A stretch of 64,000 nt of DNA from an uncultured Pseudothermotoga sp. (GTDB lineage Bacteria; Thermotogota; Thermotogae; Thermotogales; DSM-5069): contig CALKJI010000006.1 of assembly GCA_937995655.1 (NCBI GenBank), positions 166,229 through 230,228 on the forward strand. The letters are read 5' to 3'. This document shows, piece after piece, positions 25,984-35,366 of the stretch (its first letter is position 1; every line of letters starts with the position of its first letter). The notes under the pieces are model-generated. The model saw nothing but the letters and a program-made list of their open reading frames with translations. It had not been told where the DNA came from and ran no database searches. The translations under genes and the position numbers were made by a program.

Positions 25984-28514
25984 TTTATGTCATATGTCAT
26001 ACTCACTGGGACAGAGAATGGTTTGCCCCAAGCTCTATCACAAATGAATGGTTAAAGGAATTATTCAAGAGGTTATTTAATTTGATTGAGAAGAACAAAG
26101 AATACACCTACGTACTCGACGGACAGACTCTAATTTTAGAAGACCTGTTGAATGAAGCTCCTGAAGTTGAGCACAAAGTGAGGAGTTATGTAAAATCAGG
26201 TAATCTGATCATAGGTCCTTTTTACGCTCAGATAGATTTTAGAATTTCCCCAGAGTCAGCCATTGTGAAGAACCTACAGATTGGTCAGCAAGATATGAAC
26301 AGATTCGGCGTAAACACACGAGTATCTTGGATGGTGGACAACTTTGGCTTCATTTCTCAACTTCCCCAATTATTAAGGAGATATGATATCGAAGGTGCAT
26401 TCCTGTGGAGAGGGGTTAGTTTTGACAAACCTGTGACTGAATTCTTTTGGAAATCAAGCGATGGATCGCAGATCAAATGTGTTTTCCTGATAGGAGGCTA
26501 CAGGAATTTCTATGGCATTTTTTTTACAAAAGATCTTGCCGAAAAAAGATTGCAACATGAGACAACAAAACTAAAGCCCTTTTCGTTGTCAGGGTATCTG
26601 CTTCTTCTGGACGGTTATGACCTTGATGTGAATCCAGAAGACCCTACAGAATTGCTCGGTAAAAAGGTTGTACTATCAACACCTGAAGATTTCTTGAAGA
26701 AAGTCTTTTCAAAGTCTGCAGATTTCCCCCTTTTGAAGGGTGATATGATCAGTGGAAAATACGCTTGTGTCTTTCCTGGTACACTTTCAACAAGAGTTTA
26801 TCTTAAAAGACAGGCTTATATCATCGGAAAATTGCTCAGATATTTGGAGTTCTTGAGTTTTTCGAACGGTAAGGGAATCGATGATCTTTATAGATGCTAC
26901 CTGAAGACACTCGTTCATGACAACATCTGTGGAGTGGGGATAGATAAGATACACAAACGAATGATGAGAGAGTATAGGAATATCTACATAAAGATCAAAG
27001 GGCTGTTTTTCCAGGAGATGAAAGAAATTTTACAAAGGACCGATCTTAAAGGCGGAAAGTATATTGTGTCTTTTTCGCCCTTTGAATACAATCACTGGCA
27101 CTGCGATAGTAGAGTTTGTTACAAACTCAAAAGCAATGGCATAGGGTTTTTCGAGTTCAGTGAGGTTGATAAGCCAACAATGGATAGGTCTCTCTCTTTT
27201 GAGAACGACTATTACACGGCCAAGTTTTGTGAAGATGGAACTTTGAAGGTAAATGAAATTATTACTGGCGTCTTGAAGCTTGAAAGAGAGTTAGGAGATA
27301 GTTATTCTACCGATGCGGAAGATCTTGATTTTTCAGTAAATTTACTGAAGATTTATGTTGAAAAAGCCGGTCACAGGCACAAGATAGTTAGACTCCAAAG
27401 AATCGTGAAAACAAGAGGTGTACAAATAAAGACAGAGGAAAAGATCGTCTTTGATGAATCTCCATTGGTCAAATGGTACATAAAGGCCGATCTTCGTGGA
27501 AAGAATTACCTTTTGAGCTTTGTAACAAAAACCTTTGACAGTGATTCTAAAATTCTTGCAAAGATGCCTTTCGAAATAGTTGAGAGAAAAAGAGTAGATA
27601 GAGATTTATTTGATCTAGATGCAGGTTACGAACTCAACTCTCTTTTACTTGCCGCAAGAGAAGTTGGGTCTGTTAAGAAATTTCCATTTCAAGGATTTGT
27701 AGCACTATCAAGTGATAAGACAGTTGCGCTTATGGGAAAAGGTATTTATCAATACGAAGTCAGTGAAAAAGGTGAGATAAGTATCGATCTGGTCAGAAGT
27801 GTGGAGTGGATTGCAAAGAGTAAGGTGAAAGGTCGTACTGGCGATGCTGGGCCGTTTATATATGTTCCAGATGCAAAATGCGAAGGCAAGATGAGCTTTG
27901 AATTGGCAATCTGTGACTTGGGCTCTCCTACCAAATCAAAAGAGTTTTTCAAATGGTTCACTCTCTTTGATGATCCACCGATGAGAATTTCATTGAAAAA
28001 GGAAAAGGGAAGGTCAAGATCGTTGAGCCTCTATCGTAGCGATCTTCCTTGGGTTTGTATCGAAGATGGTAGATTGGTCATTTACAATCCATATTCAGAG
28101 CTAACAGAGACTTTGGAACCGGGACAGATATCTTCGTTTTTACTCAACACAAAACTAGGGCATCGAAAGAGCAATGTGGATCTCAAGATCTTTGATTTCC
28201 CTGCCTTTCCTTCTTTCATATCCAAGAAAACCATTTCCCAAAAGACTATAGATTCTATGGGAAGAAAGATAGATGCCATTGAAAAACAAATAGAATTGCT
28301 TGAAAGTAAATTAAAGAGATTCAGAAAGAACTCCAAAAAATATCATCTGCTCAAACATAAGATTCTGAGTAAGAGAAGAACTCAGCTTGAACTCAAAGTT
28401 TCTCTATCGCTCAACAAAGGTAGGATACCAAAAGGCTTGATGAGAAAGTTGAATCAGGCAAGATCACAAAGAAGGATTTACGATCACATAATAGAACTCT
28501 CAGAGGAGGGGTAA
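25980..28514 (+). CDS. Glycoside hydrolase family 38 alpha-mannosidase (MngB-like)
   Basis: 844 residues from a TTG at 25980 that overlaps the ATPase stop (TTGA); GAGAGG lies about 8-10 nt upstream. GH38 hallmarks: HTHWDREWF (7-15, zinc ligands His9 and Asp11), nucleophile Asp120 in WMVDNFGF, and the VHDNICGVGIDKIH block (312-325). The HWDREW form resembles MngB, the enzyme hydrolysing (phospho)mannosylglycerate, more than lysosomal enzymes. The C-terminal region is beta-rich and ends with a basic, helical, possibly coiled-coil segment (about 755-840). Cytoplasmic, hydrolysing an alpha-mannoside brought in by the ABC transporter. Substrate unproven. Confidence 0.92.
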   Translation: MIYVICHTHWDREWFAPSSITNEWLKELFKRLFNLIEKNKEYTYVLDGQTLILEDLLNEAPEVEHKVRSYVKSGNLIIGPFYAQIDFRISPESAIVKNLQIGQQDMNRFGVNTRVSWMVDNFGFISQLPQLLRRYDIEGAFLWRGVSFDKPVTEFFWKSSDGSQIKCVFLIGGYRNFYGIFFTKDLAEKRLQHETTKLKPFSLSGYLLLLDGYDLDVNPEDPTELLGKKVVLSTPEDFLKKVFSKSADFPLLKGDMISGKYACVFPGTLSTRVYLKRQAYIIGKLLRYLEFLSFSNGKGIDDLYRCYLKTLVHDNICGVGIDKIHKRMMREYRNIYIKIKGLFFQEMKEILQRTDLKGGKYIVSFSPFEYNHWHCDSRVCYKLKSNGIGFFEFSEVDKPTMDRSLSFENDYYTAKFCEDGTLKVNEIITGVLKLERELGDSYSTDAEDLDFSVNLLKIYVEKAGHRHKIVRLQRIVKTRGVQIKTEEKIVFDESPLVKWYIKADLRGKNYLLSFVTKTFDSDSKILAKMPFEIVERKRVDRDLFDLDAGYELNSLLLAAREVGSVKKFPFQGFVALSSDKTVALMGKGIYQYEVSEKGEISIDLVRSVEWIAKSKVKGRTGDAGPFIYVPDAKCEGKMSFELAICDLGSPTKSKEFFKWFTLFDDPPMRISLKKEKGRSRSLSLYRSDLPWVCIEDGRLVIYNPYSELTETLEPGQISSFLLNTKLGHRKSNVDLKIFDFPAFPSFISKKTISQKTIDSMGRKIDAIEKQIELLESKLKRFRKNSKKYHLLKHKILSKRRTQLELKVSLSLNKGRIPKGLMRKLNQARSQRRIYDHIIELSEEG

Positions 28515-28515
28515 A

Positions 28516-29700
28516 ATGAGATATTGCAACGACATACCGGATGACCTTGGGGTCTATGATATTGTCGTCGGGATTCCAAGCTTTAACAATCCAGATACGA
28601 TAGGTCATGTTGCTCAGACTGCTGCAAGAGGGATCGAGGACTTAGGCCTAAGAGGTTTGATAGCCAATTCCGATGGGGGATCTACTGACAACACCGTAGA
28701 TGCTTTTCTAAAGAGTGATACCTTCGGCTTACCAAAGATTTCGATCAGATACAAAGGTGTACCTGGTAAGGGTAGTGCTGTGAGGGCACTGTTTGAAATA
28801 GCACACAAGACAAAAGCCAAGGTTTTCATAATGCTAGATTCAGATCTTAGAAGTGTGGAACCATGGTGGGTTGAAAGATTAGCGAGACCTATCCTTGAAG
28901 AAAAAACAGACTACGTTACCCCGTTCTATCTTCGCCATAAATACGATGGTACGATTACCAACAATATCTGCTATCCACTCACTTCTGCTCTATATGGATT
29001 GAAGATTCGTCAACCAATTGGAGGTGACTTTGCTGTAGGAGAAAGGCTGATTGAGATCTATCTGGGTAAACCTGAACGAGTATGGCAGACGAACGTCGCA
29101 AAGTTTGGTATCGACATATGGATGACCACAACGGCGATAAACGAATCAGAAAGATTACCTATACAGGCTGCGCTGGGTGCAAAAGTACACGATGTGAAAG
29201 ATCCTGGTAAACATCTTCAAGGCATGTTCATTCAAGTTGTTCAAACGCTCTTTGACTTGATGATCGAATACCAAGGTAGGTGGAAGTCTGTCACAACGCT
29301 TGAAGGTGTTGAAATCTATGGTGATCGACCTTCTCAATTTGTTGAAGAGATCGTTGTGGATCTGAATGGTTTGAAAGAACGAGCAAAGAACACTCTAAAA
29401 GAACGGCTTGTTGGTATAACGGTTCGTCAAGAGATAGCTGAATCAGTTCTTAAAATGGGTACTATCAACGCGCAAGATTGGGTTGAAGTGGTTTACGATT
29501 TTGCACTAAAATACAGAGAGAAGAACGACCAAGAGATCATTTTGGATCTTTTGCCTTTTTATTTTGCTCGTGTTGCTGATTTTGTTGAAAGGACAAGAGA
29601 TATGGACAGCATCGAGGCTGAAAAAATTATAAATGAACAACTTGAAATCTTTCATCAACAAAAGGATCGTCTTGCAAAGAGGTGGTTCTTTGATACTTAA
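28516..29700 (+). CDS. GT-A glycosyltransferase, similar to glucosyl-3-phosphoglycerate synthase (GT81/GT2)
   Basis: 394 residues; ATG 1 nt after the previous stop with GAGGGG upstream. GT-A features: IVVGIPSFNNPDTI (16-29), the nucleotide-binding NSDGGSTDNT (51-60), PGKGSAVRAL (83-92) and the metal-binding DSD at 108-110 in IMLDSDLRSVEPWW. The DSDL and GKG pattern recalls GpgS/MpgS-type enzymes that attach a sugar from an NDP donor to phosphoglycerate for compatible-solute synthesis. A long helical C-terminal part follows. It sits between a GH38 mannosidase and a GT4 enzyme. A role in glucosyl- or mannosylglycerate-type metabolism is inference. Confidence 0.7.
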   Translation: MRYCNDIPDDLGVYDIVVGIPSFNNPDTIGHVAQTAARGIEDLGLRGLIANSDGGSTDNTVDAFLKSDTFGLPKISIRYKGVPGKGSAVRALFEIAHKTKAKVFIMLDSDLRSVEPWWVERLARPILEEKTDYVTPFYLRHKYDGTITNNICYPLTSALYGLKIRQPIGGDFAVGERLIEIYLGKPERVWQTNVAKFGIDIWMTTTAINESERLPIQAALGAKVHDVKDPGKHLQGMFIQVVQTLFDLMIEYQGRWKSVTTLEGVEIYGDRPSQFVEEIVVDLNGLKERAKNTLKERLVGITVRQEIAESVLKMGTINAQDWVEVVYDFALKYREKNDQEIILDLLPFYFARVADFVERTRDMDSIEAEKIINEQLEIFHQQKDRLAKRWFFDT

Positions 29701-30517
29701 TCATCTACTTGGTATCTATGACAGATTGAGTGAGGCGGAGAAAAAGGTTGCATCTTATATTTTGGAAAGACCTGACGATGTAATACATTATTCTATAACA
29801 GAATTTGCGAGAATCATCGGAGTCAGCGAGACAACAATACACAGATTGATCAAAAAAATGAAGTTCGATGGTTATCAGTCTTTCAAAATAGAGCTGACAA
29901 AACAAACCAGTGGACCAAGGTCTGTTCCTATAACAGCAGAAGATGCCTTTGACGAATACGTAGGACATCTGAGGTCCCTTATAGATCGTCTGACAAATAC
30001 TCTAAAGAAAGAAGATCTGCAGAAAGCGACCGAATGGGTTGTCCTGTCTGAAAAGACGATATTCTTTGGTGTGGGACTTTCTGCGGTTGCTGCCGAGTAC
30101 GGAAGCTTGCTTTTATCGCTTTTAGGGTTGCCATCTTTTTATTACAATGACCCACATACTCAAGTCATAGTTGCAACAGGTTTGAATAAGAATGACCTTG
30201 TCATATCTGTGAGTCACAGTGGGAATATAAGAGATACTGTCAAATCAACACAAGTGGCAAAGGACGTTGGTGCAAAGACCATTGCAGTAACAGCAGGAAT
30301 TAACTCGCCCCTCGCTTCGGTGGCAGATTTGGTTCTGTACAGTCCTGTTGCAAGATTTGAAAAACATGAATTTCTGAGAGGAAATCTTGGAGAGTTTGCA
30401 GTGATTGAGATTCTATTTCAGATGATACTCAAAAAAATTTATACCCAAAAAGAGGAATACCTGGAAGATCTTTCACAGGTTCTAAAACCCAAAAGGTATG
30501 AAGGAGGAAAAGAATGA
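29690..30517 (+). CDS. RpiR-family transcriptional regulator (HTH + SIS domain)
   Basis: About 275 residues. The TTG at 29690 follows AAGAGGTGG and overlaps the 3' end of the glycosyltransferase gene by 11 nt; a longer in-frame start at 29633 has no SD. The N-terminal HTH is clear (LSEAEKKVASYILERP, then ITEFARIIGVSETTIHRLIK). The SIS phosphosugar-binding domain follows (FFGVGLSAVAAEYGSLL, LVISVSHSGNIRDTV). Family members respond to sugar phosphates. Placed inside the operon, it probably regulates it. Confidence 0.93.
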   Translation: MILNHLLGIYDRLSEAEKKVASYILERPDDVIHYSITEFARIIGVSETTIHRLIKKMKFDGYQSFKIELTKQTSGPRSVPITAEDAFDEYVGHLRSLIDRLTNTLKKEDLQKATEWVVLSEKTIFFGVGLSAVAAEYGSLLLSLLGLPSFYYNDPHTQVIVATGLNKNDLVISVSHSGNIRDTVKSTQVAKDVGAKTIAVTAGINSPLASVADLVLYSPVARFEKHEFLRGNLGEFAVIEILFQMILKKIYTQKEEYLEDLSQVLKPKRYEGGKE

Positions 30518-31803
30518 AGATCGCACTGGTGCATTTCAGAGCGGGCCAAACCGATGGTGTATCACTTGAGATGGAGAAATGGAAAAGAGTGCTTGAAGGA
30601 ATGGGACACGATGTTTTTTACATTGCGGGACAACTAACTCAAGTTGATGGTATAGAGATACCTTCCCTTTCGATGGATAGTCAAATCAATTTTTGGATAC
30701 ATAGAAATGCCTTTGAGAAACCTTCAGTTGATGAGGAAACCTTTGTCAAAGTCTTTGAAGAATATGTTTTTCAGATCGAGAGAGAACTTCAAACAAAGGT
30801 CCCGCCTGTGGATCTGTTCATAATCAACAACATTCTCTCTCTTGGATTCAACTTACCAGCGGCAGTGGCGATAACAGAGTTTGCGAAACGAAAGAAAATA
30901 AAGATCATTGGACACCATCATGATTTTTACTGGGAAAGAGAAAGGTATTCAAAAGCTCAGAATAACTTTGTGATTAGGGTCTTAGACAATTACTTTCCTC
31001 CAAAAGATGGTAGCATTCTTCACATTACCATAAACAGCCTTGCACAGAAAGAACTCTTGAAGAAAAAAGGTATCGATTCCAGAGTAGTGCCAAACGTCTT
31101 TGATTTTGATCAACCAATTTGGCAGATGGACGAGTACAACAAGGATTTCAAAGTATCACTTGGTATAGGTGAGCATGATATCTTGATTTTGCAAGCTACC
31201 AGGATAGTTCAAAGAAAGGCGATAGAAGTAGCAATGGATTTTGTAGAACACTTTTCAAATATGACTAACAAAAGAGTTCATTTTGTCGTTGCTGGATTTT
31301 TTGAACAAGAATCTCAGCAGTACTTTCAGAAGCTTATGAAGAAAGCCCAACAGATGCCATATAAGACTCATTTTGCCTTCGAAAAGGTCAAATCGACAAG
31401 GTTTGTTGGTGACAAGAAATATTATTCATTGTGGGATATGTACGCTGTCTCAGATGCTGTGACCTACACTTCGATCTTGGAAGGTTGGGGCAATCAACTC
31501 ATAGAGGCAGTCTTTGCAAAGAGACCACTCATTGTTTATGAATATCCTGTTTACAAAAGCGATATTGCACCGCTGGGTTTTGATTTCATCTCTGTTGGTG
31601 ATAATGCCTATTATGATGAAGTTGAGGGATTTTATAAGGTGGAAACCAATCTGCTGCAAAAAGCAGCCATGAGGTTGAGTGAACTACTTTCTTGTCCGGA
31701 GGAACTGTCAAAAACTGTAGAGAAAAACTTCAAGATCGGGAAAAAACACCTCTCTCTTCAGAGCCTACAGGAACATTTACAAGAAATCCTGACGCAGCTT
31801 TGA
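30514..31803 (+). CDS. GT4-like (GT-B) glycosyltransferase
   Basis: 429 residues; ATG overlaps the stop of the RpiR gene, after AAGGAGG. GT-B fold: N-terminal VHFRAGQTDGVSLEMEKWKR, middle IKIIGHHHDFYWERERYS, then the donor half with ILQATRIVQRKAIEVAM and the GT4 motif with two Glu in TYTSILEGWGNQLIEAVFAK. The KIALVHFRAGQTDGVS start is typical of a sucrose/trehalose- or mannosyl-transferase-like subgroup. As the last gene of the GH38 operon it may extend or cleave the same glycoside as the GpgS-like enzyme (inference). Only 1 bp separates its stop from that of the convergent fliE. Confidence 0.82.
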   Translation: MKIALVHFRAGQTDGVSLEMEKWKRVLEGMGHDVFYIAGQLTQVDGIEIPSLSMDSQINFWIHRNAFEKPSVDEETFVKVFEEYVFQIERELQTKVPPVDLFIINNILSLGFNLPAAVAITEFAKRKKIKIIGHHHDFYWERERYSKAQNNFVIRVLDNYFPPKDGSILHITINSLAQKELLKKKGIDSRVVPNVFDFDQPIWQMDEYNKDFKVSLGIGEHDILILQATRIVQRKAIEVAMDFVEHFSNMTNKRVHFVVAGFFEQESQQYFQKLMKKAQQMPYKTHFAFEKVKSTRFVGDKKYYSLWDMYAVSDAVTYTSILEGWGNQLIEAVFAKRPLIVYEYPVYKSDIAPLGFDFISVGDNAYYDEVEGFYKVETNLLQKAAMRLSELLSCPEELSKTVEKNFKIGKKHLSLQSLQEHLQEILTQL

Positions 31804-31804
31804 A

Positions 31805-32095
31805 TCACAGCTGCATCCTCATTATCTCTTGATAAGCTTGAACGATTCTATTCCTCACTTCGTTAGTCAACCTTAGTGCAATTGTCGCTTTCTCTGCTTC
31901 TATTATCACTTCGTGGATATTGCTGATCTTTCCAAGAGCAAAATCTGCAGACATTTGTTCTGCGTTCTTTTGTATTTGATTGACCTTCTCTATAGCGTTC
32001 TTGAGTATGTCTGCAAAGTCTCCTTCGCTTTTTTTCTGTGAAGTTGGGTTTAACTGATTTAGATTCTGTCCGATGTTAGATATTCTATCAACCAT
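31805..32095 (-). CDS. fliE: Flagellar hook-basal body complex protein FliE
   Basis: 96 residues, family length. Conserved C-terminal helices [20 protein letters not shown] and [20 protein letters not shown] match FliE, the adaptor between the MS ring and the rod. It follows flgC with 4 nt between (SD GGGAGGGG) and completes the standard flgB-flgC-fliE order. No terminator fits between it and the convergent glycosyltransferase gene. Confidence 0.95.
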   Translation of the reverse strand: MVDRISNIGQNLNQLNPTSQKKSEGDFADILKNAIEKVNQIQKNAEQMSADFALGKISNIHEVIIEAEKATIALRLTNEVRNRIVQAYQEIMRMQL

Positions 32096-32099
32096 TTAA

Positions 32100-32513
32100 T
32101 CATCCCCTCCCTATTTGAAGGGCACTATTTACCATTGCCTTTGTTACATTAAAGGCAGCAACATTAGCGTCATAAGATCTTTGTGCACTAATTAAGTCTA
32201 CCATTTCTCTGAGTACATTGACGTTTGGGAGACTGACATAACCGTTTTCGTCGGCGTCGGGATGTGTCGGATCATAAACCAATCTGAAGGGTGATCGATC
32301 TTCTTCAATTCTCACAACTTTGACTCCACTGCTTTTTAACTTCCCGTCTTTCATCAAGTATTCTGAAAAAACAGGCACACGTCTTCTGTAAGGCCCGCCA
32401 TCCTGTGTTCTTGTGGTTTCTGAGTTAGCTATGTTGCTTGAAATCGTATCGATCCTGAGTCTTTGGGCAGTCATTCCAGAAGCACTCACATTCATTATTA
32501 AGAACTCGTTCAT
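32100..32513 (-). CDS. flgC: Flagellar basal-body rod protein FlgC
   Basis: 137 residues from the ATG at 32513, about 11 nt after AAGGAG; the upstream in-frame GTG overlaps the SD. N-terminal rod motif FLIMNVSASGMTAQRLRIDT with NIANSETTRT, and C-terminal YVSLPNVNVLREMVDLISAQ and RSYDANVAAFNVTKAM are typical of FlgC. Builds the proximal rod in the periplasm; exported by the flagellar type III apparatus. Confidence 0.95.
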   Translation of the reverse strand: MNEFLIMNVSASGMTAQRLRIDTISSNIANSETTRTQDGGPYRRRVPVFSEYLMKDGKLKSSGVKVVRIEEDRSPFRLVYDPTHPDADENGYVSLPNVNVLREMVDLISAQRSYDANVAAFNVTKAMVNSALQIGRG

Positions 32514-32517
32514 TGTA

Positions 32518-32895
32518 TCATGCACTCCTTAGGACTGTATTGTAGTATTCTATGTTCTTAGACATTAGTCTTGAGAGAACCTCGTACCTTAAGCCGTTGG
32601 CTGTCATCTGTGCAATTTCAAAGTCTATATCTACTCCATTTTCATCATTTCTGTAAAATAAGGCCTTTTCTTCCTTAATTCTAGGTTGTGGCAGTCCACG
32701 TACACTTTGGATATGGCCTTTGTCCGTAGCCGTTAACTGTAACTTCATGTATTCTCTGAGGAGTTCTTCGAAAACCACGTACTTTCTCTTGTATCTTGGT
32801 GTCTCGGCGTTGGCAATATTTTGAGCATGCACATTTTGTTTGAGCATAGCAACATCCATTGCTGTTTTTATTATCTGAAAATTAGCATTGAACAA
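32518..32895 (-). CDS. flgB: Flagellar basal-body rod protein FlgB
   Basis: About 125 residues. The TTG at 32895 lies 8 nt after AGGAG; the alternative GTG at 32904 overlaps that SD. FlgB features: MLKQNVHAQNIANAETPRYK near the N-terminus, a long variable middle, and the C-terminal MTANGLRYEVLSRLMSKNIE. It starts only 46 nt after the regulator gene of the peptide operon, with no obvious promoter in between, so read-through from that operon is possible. Confidence 0.93.
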   Translation of the reverse strand: MFNANFQIIKTAMDVAMLKQNVHAQNIANAETPRYKRKYVVFEELLREYMKLQLTATDKGHIQSVRGLPQPRIKEEKALFYRNDENGVDIDFEIAQMTANGLRYEVLSRLMSKNIEYYNTVLRSA

Positions 32896-32941
32896 CTCTC
32901 TCACTCCTGGTATATCTTTTCTACAGAAATTACTACTTTTC

Positions 32942-33502
32942 CTAAAAGCTTGGTGGACTGACGACCCAAACTCCTACTGCAGGCACTTTGCCAACATTTT
33001 TCCATTTATGTGGAATTGTAGATGGATAGGTGATGCTATCACCTTCATTCAAAACAACAGATTTGTCACCAAGTGAGATTTCAACTGAGCCCTGAATAAC
33101 TAACCCAGATTCAATCCCCTCATGTGAATAAAAGTTTTCCCCACTGTCATAACCTGGCTCAAGGTAAGATATAAACATTGAATAAGCCCTGTTTTTTGAA
33201 GAAATGAGTTCATAGGTGAGACCTTGCGAAACAAAAACTCTACGTCTTTCTTCCTTGCGGACTACTCCTTTGAGTGCTTGTTCACCGATGTCTTGTTCGA
33301 CGAGTGAAATAATAGTTTCACCAAGGGCTGCAAGAATTCTCTTGAGAGTACTCAAAGAAGGTGAAACTCTACCATGCTCGATTTGGCTTATCAAGCCAGG
33401 TGTCACATCGGCCAGTTTTGCTAGTTCCCTAACTGTCATTTGTTTGGACTGTCTGAGAGACCTTATCTTGCCACCTATGTTATCAAGTTCGCCCCCACTC
33501 AT
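32942..33502 (-). CDS. XRE-cupin transcriptional regulator
   Basis: 186 residues from the ATG at 33502 (AAGGAG 8 nt upstream). An XRE-type helix-turn-helix spans about residues 10-65 (IRSLRQSKQMTVRELAKLAD, VTPGLISQIEHGRVSPSLST). A cupin domain follows, with GENFYSHEGIESGLVIQG and DSITYPSTIPHKWKN. This two-domain form (PuuR/MppR-like) usually controls amino-acid, polyamine or peptide metabolism with a small effector in the cupin. Last gene of the AroM/peptide operon, so it is probably its local regulator. Confidence 0.92.
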   Translation of the reverse strand: MSGGELDNIGGKIRSLRQSKQMTVRELAKLADVTPGLISQIEHGRVSPSLSTLKRILAALGETIISLVEQDIGEQALKGVVRKEERRRVFVSQGLTYELISSKNRAYSMFISYLEPGYDSGENFYSHEGIESGLVIQGSVEISLGDKSVVLNEGDSITYPSTIPHKWKNVGKVPAVGVWVVSPPSF

Positions 33503-33507
33503 ATATC

Positions 33508-34422
33508 TCACTCCTTCCCTGATACAAGAAAGGTTAGATCTCCATACAATTTCTGCAATCTCTCGAACTCTTCTTTGTCATAGAAATTTATTTGACCTCT
33601 ACCAAAATATTTTGCAACCTCGACACAAAAACGAGAAGCGAGTTCTATATCTATCTCATGAGAAGCACCCGTTGCGCAACCTGCAACCAACGTTTCTGTT
33701 GTTATGGCTACTCCGACCACAGGCACATCAACGACAGTACAAGGTTGCATAATACTATTAAGATGATACACGCCATTCCCATAAGGCGTGATATCTTGAA
33801 TTGTTATCGGTAAAACAAACGGCGTAGTTCCACAAACTCTTTCGTATATATCTAATAAATCATCTGCCACTTTTATTATATAACCTTTCAATACCGTTGG
33901 TGAAATTGCAAAACCTTTTCTCTTGGCAATACGATTTCCTTTAGTTGTGTCTATAGAAAGAACAGCGTCCACGTGTTTGTTTAACATAAGTTTCAAAACT
34001 TCTCTCACACCAATGGGCGAATCCATGAATGGGACAGGTTTGTGGTCAATTGTCGGCGCGTTTGGACAGATGTGAGTTGTTATGTACACATTTCCCGTTA
34101 AAATCTCACCTTTATCCTTCATCTGTGCTAACTTCAAAGCTGTTGCCAAAGCTGCAATCGCACCATCGGCATCGCTCACCATTCCTATCATCTGAGGCCT
34201 TGCCCCTACGCCTCCAAGTTGTCCAACTATTCCAAGGACGGGTGCTTTTTCATCTTCTCCTTCTATAGTTATTCTTACTAAATCTGTCATTCCTCTTGAG
34301 GTTACAATCCTTTCAAAGTCCACTTCAACACCTTTATAACCTTCAAACAATTCACAGATCTCTTTGCCACCGACCTTTGGGTTATCCAGTAACTCCATTA
34401 TGGTGAGAACCTGTGATAACAT
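33508..34422 (-). CDS. DUF1177 family protein
   Basis: 304 residues from the ATG at 34422, spaced 6 nt from GGAGGT; an earlier in-frame start lies in the ATPase gene. Sequence blocks such as GIVGQLGGVGARPQMIGMVS, DADGAIAALATALKLA, YITTHICPNAPTIDHKPVPF, DSPIGVREVLK and VLSIDTTKGNRI fit the DUF1177 family, whose biochemical role is unknown to me. Soluble, no signal peptide. The His- and Asp-containing blocks would allow a metal site (THICPN, IDHKP, SIDTTKGN). Its place among peptide-uptake genes, an M20 hydrolase and AroM suggests a step in breakdown of an unusual peptide or amino-acid derivative. Confidence 0.85.
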   Translation of the reverse strand: MLSQVLTIMELLDNPKVGGKEICELFEGYKGVEVDFERIVTSRGMTDLVRITIEGEDEKAPVLGIVGQLGGVGARPQMIGMVSDADGAIAALATALKLAQMKDKGEILTGNVYITTHICPNAPTIDHKPVPFMDSPIGVREVLKLMLNKHVDAVLSIDTTKGNRIAKRKGFAISPTVLKGYIIKVADDLLDIYERVCGTTPFVLPITIQDITPYGNGVYHLNSIMQPCTVVDVPVVGVAITTETLVAGCATGASHEIDIELASRFCVEVAKYFGRGQINFYDKEEFERLQKLYGDLTFLVSGKE

Positions 34423-34424
34423 TC

Positions 34425-35366
34425 TCATACCTCCTTTTCGTACAGATGACATCTGATTTTTCTGTCTCCAATTTCGGTGAGCTTTGGGCTTTCAAAACAT
34501 TTTTCAAAAGCTAGAGGACATCTTGTTTTGAAAACACATCCTTTTGGTTGATTCAGTGGACTTGGTATCTCACCTTTAATTGAGAAATTTGCGAGATTTT
34601 GTGTGCCAATTTTTGGTACAGATTCCAGGAGTCCTTTCGTATAAGGGTGTAGAGGGTCTTGTATTACGTATTCTGTTTTTCCAATTTCCATGATCTGACC
34701 CAAGTACATGACCATTGTTTGATCTGAAAGGTGGTTCACTATCTTCAAATCATGGGTAATGAGTATGTAAGTCAGTTCGTACTTTTCCTTGAGTTCAATG
34801 AGCAAGTTCAAAATCTGTGCTTGCACAGATACATCCAGTGCCGAAGTAGGTTCATCAAGTATGAGCACTTTCGGTTTTAGTATTAAAGCTCTTGCAATTG
34901 CGACTCTTTGTTTTTGCCCACCACTCAATTGGTGAGGATACTTCTTGAGCACATCTTCTGTTAGACCGACTGACTTAACAGTATCGAGAACTAATCTTTT
35001 ACGTTCTTTTTTACTTAGAATCTTGTGGATGCGCAATCCTTCTTCGACAATGAATGACACTGTTTTTCGTGGATCTAATGAACTGTCTGGATCCTGAAAA
35101 ACCATTTGAATATCACTGCTTTTCATATTTTTCTCAAAGACCTTGTTTTCATAGATAATCTTTCCAGATGAGGCACTATAGATCCCACTCAAAATTCGAG
35201 CGATAGTCGACTTTCCTGAGCCACTTTCGCCGACTATACTGAAGACCGAACCTTTTTCTATTTCAAAAGAGACTTCTTGGACAGCTTTCAAAAATTTTTT
35301 AGGTTTTCCAAAGATACTGAATTCTACTGGAAAGTCTTTGCATAGATTTTCAACCTTCAAAAGCAT
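34425..35366 (-). CDS. Oligopeptide/dipeptide ABC transporter ATP-binding protein, OppF/DppF type
   Basis: 313 residues. Walker [10 protein letters not shown]-loop [13 protein letters not shown], signature LSGGQKQR, Walker [13 protein letters not shown] and switch His in ILITHDL are intact. The C-terminal oligopeptide-transporter domain carries the [18 protein letters not shown] cysteines ([15 protein letters not shown]) that bind an iron-sulfur cluster in the Dpp/Opp family. Works as heterodimer with the OppD-type subunit encoded immediately upstream. Confidence 0.95.
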   Translation of the reverse strand: MLLKVENLCKDFPVEFSIFGKPKKFLKAVQEVSFEIEKGSVFSIVGESGSGKSTIARILSGIYSASSGKIIYENKVFEKNMKSSDIQMVFQDPDSSLDPRKTVSFIVEEGLRIHKILSKKERKRLVLDTVKSVGLTEDVLKKYPHQLSGGQKQRVAIARALILKPKVLILDEPTSALDVSVQAQILNLLIELKEKYELTYILITHDLKIVNHLSDQTMVMYLGQIMEIGKTEYVIQDPLHPYTKGLLESVPKIGTQNLANFSIKGEIPSPLNQPKGCVFKTRCPLAFEKCFESPKLTEIGDRKIRCHLYEKEV

